Shown here: in pieces, positions 1-10,375 of the stretch
Layout of the letters: each line of letters starts with the position of its first letter
Position numbering within the stretch: position 1 is the first letter of the stretch
NCBI RefSeq assembly: GCF_040954835.1
Contig: NC_090706.1
Location: 25,553,148-25,617,147, forward strand
DNA from: Lepisosteus oculatus
Lineage: Eukaryota; Chordata; Actinopteri; Semionotiformes; Lepisosteidae
Direction: 5' to 3'
DNA length: 64,000 nucleotides
Made by a program: the position numbers and the translations under genes
The notes under the pieces: generated by a model
Told to the model about the DNA's origin: nothing
Databases searched by the model: none
Seen by the model: the letters and a program-made list of their open reading frames with translations, nothing else

Positions 1-2025
1 CATTTTTTTTTGCGAGGTAAGATCCTGAGCGGTTTTTTTTTTACCCACAGAACCTGGCGTAGTCGACCATTTGCATGTTATTGGGGATAACATTACATTA
101 TTCTCATCTACAGTATTTATAGTCGTTTATGACGAAGCGTAAGTCAGGTGGAGCTGTCGTTTCTCTTGTGTTGAAATCCCAAATCGTATAAATAAGGAAA
201 AAATACGTATCTTTTTATTGAATCCAACCTGTACGTCTTCTTGCTGACCTTTCTTTATGCTCTCTGAACAGCATGAGTCAAAATGCGGAATGCACAGAAA
301 GCCACATTAAAGAGATACTCGTAATGTTTTTTAAATGAATACGAACTATTCTCTCTTCTATCTAGCTCTTTGTATAAAAAATTATAACCTCTACGATTCT
401 ACGATTCTACGAAATCTACGATTTTTTCCCCTCGACAAAAGGCGGCGAATTGAAGACTAATACTCTTTGCCCTACGTTTACGCTATCGCATGGAGTACAT
501 GTTATAGTCTACCATTTACATGTTTAATTTAAAGCTTTTATAAGAGTATAGCGCAAAGTGGTTATTAGTGTTTCAAAATGTATTTTTTTCCATAAGTTGT
601 GCCACCGAGAATTTCTTTTCGAGGTTTAACAATATTTACTATTAAAACATCTACTGAGAGGATACGTTTTTGTAATTGAATAACAAAACACATTTTACGC
701 AAATCTTTACATTCCATAAGTTTATGGATATAATAGGACGATGATCAAGACTAAATATTGGCCTCTATTTCAGTCACCGGTTTGCTATTTAAATTGTCAG
801 TTGAAACAAGTTTTAAATATTCACATACAAATCTTCCAAAGTATAGCTTTTCTATATTCGCCACTAATTCAGAATTCTGCACTATTTAAGATTTATATTT
901 GTATTGGTATAGACAAGCATGACCAAAAAATGCTAAATATAGCAATACAATTTTGCAGACGTGATGAAAACGCTTAATTTCGGTTTGATTAACTCTTTTC
1001 GATTTACTTTTGAAAAACACTTTTTGAAATTTCATTATTTTCATCTTTTACATTTTTGCATATGACTAAACGGTGGAGTCCCGAGGTTTAAGACCAAAAC
1101 AACGCAAAGATTCCATGAAAGGTTGTTGAGGACCCACTAGCACAAAATTGGGGTGTATAAACAAACAAAGCACTTTTTCCACTTCAATTTCAGAGAGGCA
1201 GGAAGCCTCTTTAGGAAGATATGAGAATCGCATAAACGCTTAAGGTAGTTCAGGTACATCTGGATTGACAACCGCAATCGGTGACGGAAATAGCGTTGTC
1301 CTGGAACAATACTTCTTAGTTAAATCGTTCCAATTAAGACAGCAGCAGCAGCAGAAGAAAGATAGTTCCTTCATTCGGTCTGTGTCTGAAGATTCTTTTT
1401 AGGTAATGACTTACGGTAAGCCCTTTCCAGCACACATAATATAGCTTGACACATTTTAAACCGTTTTTAATTTATACACACTCTACTGCTAAACAGTCAG
1501 AACATTAAGCTAATAATTGTAATTTTTCATATACATATTTTTAACGCCATATTTTAAACAGAAAAACATGGCGTGTAATGTAAACGACCCATAATGCAAA
1601 TATGCAGACTCTTGCGACTTTTTTTAATACGTTACCAATTTAACTTTTTTTTTTTACAAAAAACACATTTATTTCTAAACCTTCTTTAGATAACGTAACT
1701 TACAACGTCTGTACGTGCTGTTTTTTAAAATAATCGTTGCCAATTGACTGAACAACGTAAGGGAGAGTACTTTTACATTTAATGAACCTTTTTATTAAAG
1801 ACGAGGTTGAGGCCTGCGTCTGCGTTCTGAAACTAACAAAACTGAATTGGAAAAATACCTCGATTTGCATTTCAGATCTTAAAATCTGCGAATGTCTGTA
1901 CTACAAAGATATTTTCATGTCCTGTGAGAGTAAATTGTTTCTACACTGGCTTGCTCAATAGCGAAGTTTGACAACCGCCTGGTTTGGGTTCTGCATGTGT
2001 GACATGGCTTACTCTCTTGTTGCAG
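1..2025 (+). promoter_or_regulatory. spry4: CpG-dense upstream region / 5' intron of spry4
   Basis: This AT-rich stretch has no protein gene. It is dense in CpG compared with the 6-40 kb region, where CpG is scarce, which is how non-methylated promoter islands often look in fish. It holds four copies of a CTACGATT-type unit at 391-423, an octamer ATGCAAAT at 1594-1601, and a run of CAG units near 1340. A good splice donor (ACG|GTAAGC) lies near 1415-1420 and could end a non-coding first exon that joins the acceptor at 2024-2025. That link is inference. Mammalian SPRY4 also has non-coding 5' exons. The 78-codon open frame at 741-977 shows no family features. Confidence 0.45.
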
Positions 2026-2078
2026 GCTCTGTAGATGCTGAGCGCTGTGCGTGATATATGAAGGTCTCAGAACAACAG
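2026..2078 (+). other. spry4: 5'UTR part of the spry4 coding exon, with splice acceptor
   Basis: A pyrimidine-rich tract followed by TTGCAG ends at 2025, giving a convincing 3' splice site 53 bases before the preferred start codon. Sprouty genes usually carry the whole coding region in one final exon behind untranslated exons, and this fits. An in-frame ATG at 2058 lies inside this segment with a poor context (T at -3). Confidence 0.6.
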
Positions 2079-3026
2079 ATGGAGTCAAGGGTTCCACAGC
2101 ACATCCCTGGAGTCTCCTCTTCCATTATGGTACAACCTTTGCTGGACAGCAGAGTCCCCTACGGGAGGCTACAGCATCCTTTGACCATTTTCCCTATCGA
2201 CCAAATGAAGGCGACGCACATTAAGAACGATTACATCGACAGCCCGGCAGTGGTGGTGGAGCAGCCGACGAGTCAAAAGGGCCTGAGGGGGACCCATGAG
2301 TCTCTGCTGGTGGTCCACCAGCAGCAGCAGCAGCATCACCACCACCACCACCACCACCAGAGGTGCGATCCCCACGACATCACTCACCCCTGGATCTCCT
2401 TCGGCGGGCGCCCCAGCTCGGTCAGCAGCAGCAGCAGCACCTCGTCGGACCAGAGGCTGCTGGACCACGCCGCCCCGCCCCCCGTGGCGGACCACGCCTC
2501 CCCGCCCAGGTCTGTGAACGCTCAGCCCAAGTCTCTGGCCCCCCAGCCTCTGGACCTCAAGGCCCCTGCCCCGCCGGAGGCCGCGAAAAAGCATGCACCC
2601 CTGTGCGAGGACTGTGGGAAGTGTAAGTGCACGGAATGCACCTTGCCCAGAACCCTGCCCTCCTGCTGGGTCTGCAACCAGGAGTACCTGTGCTCCGCTC
2701 AGAACCTCGTGGACTCGGCCACGTGCATGTGCCTTGTCAAGGGAATATTTTACCACTGCACCAACGACGACGACGACGAGGGCTCCTGCGCGGACCGGCC
2801 CTGCTCCTGCTCCCACTCCAACTGCTGTGCCCGCTGGTCCTTCATGGGGGCCTTGTCCCTGGTCCTGCCATGCTTGGCGTGTTACCTGCCAGCCGTGGGC
2901 TGCGCCAAACTCTCGCAGAAGTGCTACGACAGTGCCAGCCGGCCCGGCTGCCGCTGCAAACCCCCCGCGCTGGCCTGCAAGGCGGCCAAGGTGAAAGCCA
3001 GCAGCGGACAGGGGAATCCCTCCTGA
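2079..3026 (+). CDS. spry4: Sprouty homolog 4 (RTK/Ras-MAPK signalling antagonist)
   Basis: Encodes a 315-residue Sprouty protein, an intracellular membrane-associated feedback inhibitor of FGF/VEGF/EGF receptor signalling to Ras-Raf-MAPK. The N-terminus has the conserved MVQPLLDSR block, then the NDYID motif with Tyr52, equivalent to the phosphotyrosine that in Sproutys binds CBL and SH2 proteins. Residues 81-94 are a Gln5-His8-Gln run. A Ser-rich segment (SVSSSSSTSSDQRLLD) follows. The C-terminal half is the Cys-rich Sprouty domain, starting near CEDCGKCKC and containing LPSCWVCNQE, GIFYHCTN, an acidic DDDDEGSCADRPCSC stretch and CCARWSFMGALS. The LPRTLPSCWVCNQE and GSCADRPCSC wording points to SPRY4 rather than SPRY1-3, and neighbouring ndfip1 supports this. 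I chose the start at 2079 because MESRVPQ aligns with the usual short form; an in-frame ATG at 2058 would add seven residues. The exon is GC-rich against AT-rich flanks. Confidence 0.96.
   Translation: MESRVPQHIPGVSSSIMVQPLLDSRVPYGRLQHPLTIFPIDQMKATHIKNDYIDSPAVVVEQPTSQKGLRGTHESLLVVHQQQQQHHHHHHHHQRCDPHDITHPWISFGGRPSSVSSSSSTSSDQRLLDHAAPPPVADHASPPRSVNAQPKSLAPQPLDLKAPAPPEAAKKHAPLCEDCGKCKCTECTLPRTLPSCWVCNQEYLCSAQNLVDSATCMCLVKGIFYHCTNDDDDEGSCADRPCSCSHSNCCARWSFMGALSLVLPCLACYLPAVGCAKLSQKCYDSASRPGCRCKPPALACKAAKVKASSGQGNPS
2319..2360 (+). repeat. spry4: CAG/CAC trinucleotide run encoding Gln/His tract in spry4
   Basis: Five CAG codons, one CAT, seven CAC and one CAG follow each other in frame, giving Q5-H8-Q at residues 81-94. 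The tract sits between the NDYID region and the Ser-rich block, just before the conserved RCD..DITHPWISF segment. Mammalian SPRY4 as I recall it has no such tract there. Near-pure codon use suggests recent slippage growth. Confidence 0.85.
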
Positions 3027-5811
3027 TGGAGCCCGGTGCCCTGTCCGGTGTGTTCGGCATCGGAGAATCCCTCACGCTTCCGCCTCTATAAAGGCTTGTC
3101 TCCTTCCGCTGGATGGTAGCAAATATGGTACTTAAAGGGTTAAACTGTACGTTCTTATTATGCTAGAAGATTTAAAAAAAAAAACCTTCAAGAGCTGTTG
3201 GCTTTAAAGGCCTACTTAAACGTACGTCTTTAACGTGTTACAAAGACCAACGCAAAAAAAAAAAAGCGAAAGGCACAAGTTATGTTTTTGAACACTTTCT
3301 GCATTTTTCAACTATTTATTACCCATCAACATGAGACCCGTCTCTGTAGCTTAAGGATATGATATATTAGTATGTTTTAAATAAGCCTGCAAAGTAACAA
3401 ACCCACAGTAGCTGAAAAGAAGCCAGACTGTCTCGATTGAAATGGGGAGGGGGTTGGGGGTTGCACCTGCTGCCTGCAAGACTGTCCCGGAATTTGATTT
3501 AAAAACTTTGCTGGACTGCCCTCCTGCAGGTTCCCCAAGCAAACGCAGAATTAACAAAAGTCTTTGCTGGTGTGAATTGTGTGTGATTAGAAGTACTCAA
3601 CACTGCCCGCATCTCCTCTTTATGACAATCTCTATATAATTTTAGATTGCCGACTCTGTAGAAACGCAATCTGTCCAGAGACCAATGTACCTGTCTTATG
3701 CATCAGCTGTAGGGTCCTGTGTATTTATAAGCTTGTGATAGATAATAAAAGGAAGAATCTAATGGGAGACTATTGTGCGTCATGATAAATAAAGCGCATA
3801 TGTTATAGGGAGATAAATGCAGCTCATAACGGAGAGACAGGAGTCAGTTGAGTTTGAAAGAGTCCTTATTTTGGAGTATGGAGTCCTTCTGAAAACCTTC
3901 ACAGATAAATTGCCTTTGTTGATTTCCCCTTAAGCCTAAACTTGTCATAAAGTGGAAAGCCAAATCCTGTTTATGGTTTTAATAGTGAAAAGACTCCTCA
4001 GGGATGATTTAATTTACTCGTCATTAGAAGAGTTTTTTTTTTACATGGCTTTCATAAAGGAGACAAGATAAATTCAATGGACTTGATTTACTAGGCTTTG
4101 CACCAGGAGAAGAGCTGGCTGCATTGTAGACGAATCAGACGTGCTCAAGAATCCGTTAAAATGTTACACTTTATTTTCTTTAATGAATTAAAAATCATCA
4201 ATGGTTGCAATTTCCTAAGAAGAAAGAGAGAAGCATAGTAAATCTGCACCACTTTATTTAAATTGCTCATGTTACTTGCGCAACCTCTACAGATCAAGAC
4301 AACTCTAATAACGAAAGCAAGCACAGTATTAAGAAACAAGAACATGATGTCTGTTTCACATTAGTCTAAATAAATTTCCATGTCTACCACATTGTTTCAC
4401 TACCGACCAAATTGTAACCCCTGCTGCTGAACTGTATCCATTGTTTAAAGTTTTGCTGTAAATATCCTGTTTTTTTTTAGAAAGTCTGTTTTAGTGCCTA
4501 TAGTATGTCAGGGTTCAAGCCAAAGGAGTATGTTGCTTTTCTTTTTACTTTAAGGGATATTTTAGTTTTTAAGGTGCACTTGGTAACTGATTTGATTTTA
4601 ATTGCTCTTAAAGGTACGGTATCCTTATAGCAGAATGATCCTATTTGACATTAAGGGATACTGTCTCTCCATATGCCCATTTAATGGAGAACGTTTTACC
4701 CTGTACTGGCTCCTGCAGTTTGTACAGGCCAATGTTTGTATTTATACACCGAAGAAAGCGTGTCAAAATGAGAGAAAACCACTGTTCCATCTCTTGAATG
4801 TTTGAGGCATTAGTATTTCGGAGTGGCAGTGCTCCGTTTTGTAATTCATTTTTAAAGTATATGCCAAAATAGAAGCTAAACACCTCTAAAGAAATTGCAA
4901 AAGTTTTTCTTTTTTTTTTAAAGAAATGACCTATGCAGGTGGTGTTTTTTTGTATATAGTTCTAAAGACTTTTTTTTCAGTATGTTCCTAAACCTTTTAA
5001 CATAGTAATTTTAATGTACTGTAAAATTGCATGGTACAATATAGTGAATATTAGGAAAGGTTGGTGAGCCTAAGAAAACAAGACCGCTCTTTCCATCTCT
5101 AACAGCACTTGATTTAAAAACGGTGCTGGGTAATAAAAATACCTCTTTGTTTATGCTATTCATGCCTCATTACCTTGGAAGAGGCATGTCTAATTCTTAG
5201 TTCCTTCCCACCTCCGAAACCTTATATTCACGGAAACTGCTAAACAAATACAATTTCAGCTTTCTTGGAACAACTGATTTCCATTTCTGTTTGGCCTCAT
5301 TGTCACATTTTCCAGTGCTGCATGACAAATACCCCAGGCTTGATTGACAAAATACAGCTGCATTACATAAACATTTCAAATCTATAAAGCCCCAATCTGT
5401 GCCCCCCCAACACCCAGCAAGGCAGGGTCTATCAGATACAAATTCTCTTTTCAGTCAGATGGTCTGCATCTTCCACGTTTGTTTAAAAAACGGAACATCA
5501 GCCTCTTTCAAGTTCAATGAGCAATTCATAAGTCAAAAAGTCCCCAGATGATGAAATGATCAATTTTCCAGAGCAAATTCAAGATTAAAGCATGTTTTCT
5601 GAAAGTTGCAAAGAATATTGAATAAACTCACTAGAAGGCTTTGTGGCATTTGTGAAGCCGTCAGAACTGCATTACAAAGGTTGTTTGCCCATTCAAAAAT
5701 ACTTCCTTGCAACTGGCTTGTAAAATTCTGTCCTAGCAATGTAAATGTCGAGAGAAAAAGCTATACTATTTCTTGTACAGAAAAACTCACATATAAAAGT
5801 TTTCCTTTATA

Positions 5812-5852
5812 GATATTTATTTTGAAGTTCTATTTTATATAGTATTTATTTT
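5812..5852 (+). promoter_or_regulatory. spry4: AU-rich elements near the 3' end of the spry4 transcript
   Basis: Two ATATTTATTTT/GTATTTATTTT motifs lie 20-30 bases apart, about 100 bases before the likely poly(A) signal. Such ATTTA-containing elements commonly mark unstable immediate-early feedback transcripts, which Sprouty mRNAs are. The function here is inferred from motif and position. Confidence 0.4.
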
Positions 5853-5938
5853 AGATGCCTACTATTGTTTGTGAAGAAATGTTTTAAAAAGCTTATGTTG
5901 AAAAACAGAATGTACAATGAAATAAGAAAATATATATT

Positions 5939-5944
5939 ATTAAA
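5939..5944 (+). terminator. spry4: Likely spry4 poly(A) signal (ATTAAA)
   Basis: ATTAAA is followed within 10-20 bases by GGTGTGTTG, a GT-rich downstream element. No stronger signal follows in the next few hundred bases. Confidence 0.5.
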
Positions 5945-5965
5945 TATGGTGTGTTGCGTATTTAT

Positions 5966-8900
5966 TTTCAGTACAATGCAATAGAAACCCTAGACACTTT
6001 TTTTCTAGCTGAATATGGTTTGATTTTTGAAGTAAAAAAGATTATAACACTGGCGAATGTCAAGAACATAATATGTTATGTTTTTGACACTAGCCATTCA
6101 TCTATATCAACAGATTCATGGACGTCATGAAAACATTTAATATACTTTTCTATAATTGTGGACCTCTTCATTACAAAACTATTACTGGTGAATCTCAATG
6201 GTTTCTAGCAGAGCATAACTAGTTCTGTTCACTTGAGTAGTTATAGATCTATAATGGTCTCTTAATCAACAATCCCTTCTTTCATAAAGAAGCAGGTTTT
6301 TGAGAAACCAACGAGTGGATTAAGTATTCCAACATCCATTGGCAAAAGCTTCTTTGTAATCATTTGGTTTACACAAAATGCAATGGACACCAACACAGTC
6401 ATGACCAATCAAGCAAATTCATCAAATATCCCAGACTGCCCTTTCTTTCTCAAGAATGTCCACATATTTGAATTAGTCAACATTCATTTACCACATTGTC
6501 TGTTACATTAGGATTTCATAGACCTATATGTGTGAGCATTTTTGTGCACTTATTTGTCTGGCTAAATTACAGACAATCCTCAGCCCAGACTACAGACATC
6601 CCCACTTCTGAAAAAACTGTTTAGCTTGGATATAGTGCCTAGATTAGAATGGCCCTGCTCCAGGAGCAACTCCAATAGTATGGTTTGACCTTGAGGACTG
6701 GTACTTGTGCAAATATAACCAGACCTTGGCAATGTACTAAGAAACATACTATGTGTTTAGGAGAGAACCATTCCTGGTAATGTGTAGTCTGTCAGCATTC
6801 AGAAGAGGTGCAGGACACCTCAGATAGCCGTGACAAAGATTCACTTTGTGTTAAGTGAAACCAGTTATTGATCAAAATCAAAATAATTCTGCAGTTTTGC
6901 CCCCCCCCCATATGATATTTATTTTAGCTTGTTTTAGGCCGGGGGGGGGAGGGGTCTAGGAATCTAGCAAACTCAGCTTCAGTGGGGAGAAAGGAGAGTA
7001 TCATTAGTCTGTGCAGATCAAGTTTTCTGTGCCATTAACATGTTCAGTAGTTGCTATGTTTATTTCCACCAGACTGTGTGATCTTTCTCAATTAAATCAT
7101 ATCCCAATATGATTTTTATGAGCTGGAGGTGGAAGCAGGAAACTTTCTGGTTATGAAAATTATACTTAATGATGTTTATATAGATATATGCCTTCTCAGT
7201 TTAGGCAACTTTGTTCATACACCAAAAAATGGAAACCCCCACACTCCAGCCAAATGCAGAAAAAGGCCTTGACCTAATATTTTTTGCAGAAAAAAAAAGA
7301 AATTGTAAGGTCTGCACAATTATTTTCACATTCCTTTCCAAATGTTTGCCGCAAAATACAACTCAAGTCATTAATCACACAACAGCCTGTAATCTCCTCT
7401 GCTTTTTGACTTCGTCCTATTCTGACTATTCAAAGCAAACCAGATACACACTAACACCATATTGAGCATGCTGGTGCTGCAGGTATGACTTTGAACTTCA
7501 TTCATCTCCACTTCTGTTATGAAATAAAAATATGTGAAAGTGAGCTGTGATGCAGGTGTTGTTTTGCCGTGTGAGATAAATAGGGTCAGGAGGTGTGCGG
7601 GTGGTCAGGGGGTGGGTGGTGGTGGGGTAGAGGGTTTTATGTCTTTTTTCCCTTTCTAAATAAAATTCCACTTGTCTTGAACAGCTTTAGTCTCTGTTGT
7701 ACCTGGCAGGAACACAACCCTCAACCTTCCTTGCCCCACCTGTGCTTGTTGCCCTGAGGCACATAGTGATTGTGAATCCATCTGTGACTGCTAAGAAGCA
7801 GATGATTGAGCAGGTTAGCTCATTTCCTAACATTATTAGAACATGCTTCCAGCACTGAGTTTGTGGCTCAGTTTTCTTTAATGCAGGTGAGATCTGAAGA
7901 GCTGCCTGCCTTTCAGTTGTATGATCTATAAGAGGAGCCTTAGACGGCGTTTTTGTCAGCCCTTCCTCACTTTTTCAAAAAGCTGTATGAGCTTGACAAT
8001 CACACTCAGGGATACACTAGGAAATGGGGCACGCACACAAACAAAGTTTATGATTGGGGGATGTTTGTTTTGGCTCTGGGAACTTTGAAACGCCCATAGG
8101 CTTGGCCAAAGCCTGTAAACGTTCTTTTTGTAAAGACACAAAACCTTCATAAAAATAGAAGTATGACAGAAATTCTGTGGAACAACTGACTCCTTTTATA
8201 GTGGTAGGATTTTCAAACTCTGCTATTCTAATGTTGTGGTAGGAAAGCGCTGTGGAGAGAAATTTTAGCTAAATAAAGTCTTGTTAGTGAAGACCAGAAA
8301 TCTGGGCCTTTCCAATTCTACCTTGCAAACAGTTTGTTGACCTTGAACTAAACATTTGTTTTCCAGTATCGTGCATATCACCACAGTAAATGCATATATA
8401 CGTAGAACATAATTTATCAAGAAGGAAAATAGATATCTGAGCCCAAGGGGTTCTGACCCATGTAACACACTATATATCTCCTTTGTGTTTGCATGATACA
8501 CCAGTATTGTAAGTATTACAACATCTGGCAAAGTGTTCTACGTTGCAGTTGTTATATCTGAAGAAAGAAAATGACGAACATCTGGGAACTGGACAACTTG
8601 GAATCTGATTGTTTTGATGTCAGGAGGTAACTTTTGAACCAGTGCAAGATGCTGGTTCAAGGCCCAGTTTGTGCAAATTCTTCTGGAATGTAACAGCGAC
8701 TTCAGCTTTGGGAATTACAGAGCCCTTTCCCATCACTTAATACACCTCACTATATGTGCAAACCAAATGTGTCAAAAAAAACAGTGAAAAAAACAGGAAT
8801 TTGTTAAGTAGCACAGCTACATTGGAATGGGTTGAAGGCTCCACAGGGCATCACAGGGCACTCTGAGTGCCCATATTTCCACACTGAATAAGGAACTACT

Positions 8901-10199
8901 GCTGAGCCTTTGCCAGTCATGATAAAAATCTGTGATGGAGCCAGGTTTTCTCATTCACTACACTGTGGCAACTTACCAATCACTAGCTTGAAACAAAGGA
9001 CCCCTGTCTGACATCACTTCCCTTTTTCGTGCCTCTCCACAATTTTTTATCTTCCTTCGTATCTTCCTCCTATTTCTGTGAACAGCGTGTCTGATACACA
9101 ATCAATTACAAATGAGTTCTCTTTTTCCATTTCAGTATTCCCAAATTCCTTTTAATAAACCACCTCCATACACGTAGAAAAATATATATTGTTGTTCCTT
9201 TTCGTATGGGTAAATCAGGCATTTCCTTTCTTGCTCTTTTACAACACAACGGTTTTGCCATGTCTGCATTATGCGTTGCATGTTTCAGGGTTTAGGAAAG
9301 ACGGGAATAAAATCCATTTTGAAAAGAGCGTCCCCACGTCTAAAATACATAAAACACACCAATGTACTTGCGCTACAAAAACAACAAGCCCCTCCACCTT
9401 CCCAGCTCTTCCTCCGCAGCAGAATAAGTTTGGAGCTGAACCAACTTGGCTAAAAAAATACCTCCATAAGTAATACACCCACTTGGATTAAAACTTCAGC
9501 TTGCTCAACTTCAGTGCATTCCTGGTAAGTACATTGTAAAGCAAGGCTCCTTCCAGTGCAGGACACAATATGCCACAATAATGTTTAACTAATTCATTTT
9601 TTTTATAAGAAGCCGCATTACTCTGACCTCTACACTCCCTGCTTGGCGTACAGAGCTTTGAAGCATTGCAATTTGATTTCCTGTCCCTTGTGAATGTCTG
9701 GACTACAGGTTTTGACATTTGACTTTAGTCCACATTACAAAACCAGTACACAGTTCACAAAATTAGTCACGATTCAGTGATTTCATTTGGCAGAGCCTCA
9801 GAACTAAATAGAAGAAGTTATCCAGGTCATCTGGGTGGTGGTGGGGGCCTTTTAAATCCATGTATTGTGATTGGCTCACCACTTAATTGTAGACAAGCAA
9901 CCAAACTAACCTTTCACAATCACTTACTCTTCTAGCCAGAAATTATTAGGTCACTTGATTATTTTCTGTGCTCTGCAACATGCTTGGAGATGGATAATTG
10001 TATGAATGGTTCTAGCTGCAGTCTAGCTACATCTCTCAGGTCTGTATGTGTGGATCACTTTTGCAACAGTCCATCTTTCTAATATCTGAAAGCCATTCAT
10101 TTCTCTTAAAAGGCTTGGTAACCTGCAAGTTATCCTTGAAACGCAGGAGCAAGGCAGGACTAGTCTCTGGAAAGTTGTCATTCCATTTTCAGTCACACC
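5966..10199. other. Intergenic DNA, no gene seen
   Basis: AT-rich and CpG-poor. It contains homopolymer C and G runs at about 6901-6910 and 6942-6949, and a GT/GGTGG-rich simple tract at about 7570-7625. No open frame here resembles a protein or has exon-like boundaries. Confidence 0.6.
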
Positions 10200-10375
10200 A
10201 GTTAAGCAAACCAACGTGTATATGGAAAATGGGAGGAAAATAGAGCACCCAGACAAAATCCACACAGAAGGAGACAGAACACGCAAACTCCACACGAAAA
10301 AATACCCTAGATGGTAATCAAACCTATGTAGCGTGAGGCAGCAAGGCTAATTGCTAGGCCAATGAGCTGCCATTT
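10200..10375 (-). repeat. Dispersed fish repeat, tRNA-like head (antisense copy)
   Basis: The + strand reads GGGAGGAAAATAGAGCACCC, then ACACGCAAACTCCACAC, then a GAGGCAGCAAGGCTAATTGCTAGGCCA-like end. This is the reverse complement of a very common fish element (a 'tgctgcctcac...ggttc...gtgtggagtttgc...gggtgctc...cctccc' pattern) with a tRNA-like head and a GGATGG-type tail. The copy is diverged. The exact family name needs a repeat library. Confidence 0.6.

Larger units (their letters stand above)
3027..5965 (+). other. spry4: spry4 3'UTR
   Basis: About 2.9 kb of AT-rich non-coding DNA follows the TGA. Poly(A)-like hexamers occur near 3745 and 3785, and again at 5939-5944 (ATTAAA, followed by a GT-rich stretch). 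I take the last as the main end, because AU-rich text just before it (two ATTTATT-type elements at about 5812-5852, then ATGCCTACTATTGTTTGTG) resembles the distal SPRY4 3'UTR of other vertebrates as I remember it. Short open frames here, including those of 66-84 codons, look like chance. Shorter 3' ends near 3770-3810 are possible. Confidence 0.6.

Noticed and set aside
741..977. 78-codon frame upstream of spry4
   Set aside because: AT-rich, no family features, no exon context.
2169..2816. 215-codon open frame antisense to spry4
   Set aside because: It mirrors the GC-rich spry4 exon; Val/Gly/Arg-rich, low-complexity text comes from the reversed CAG/CAC run. No homology expected.
2593..3091. 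Long alternative + frames over spry4
   Set aside because: They overlap the Cys-rich domain in other frames and arise from high GC content.
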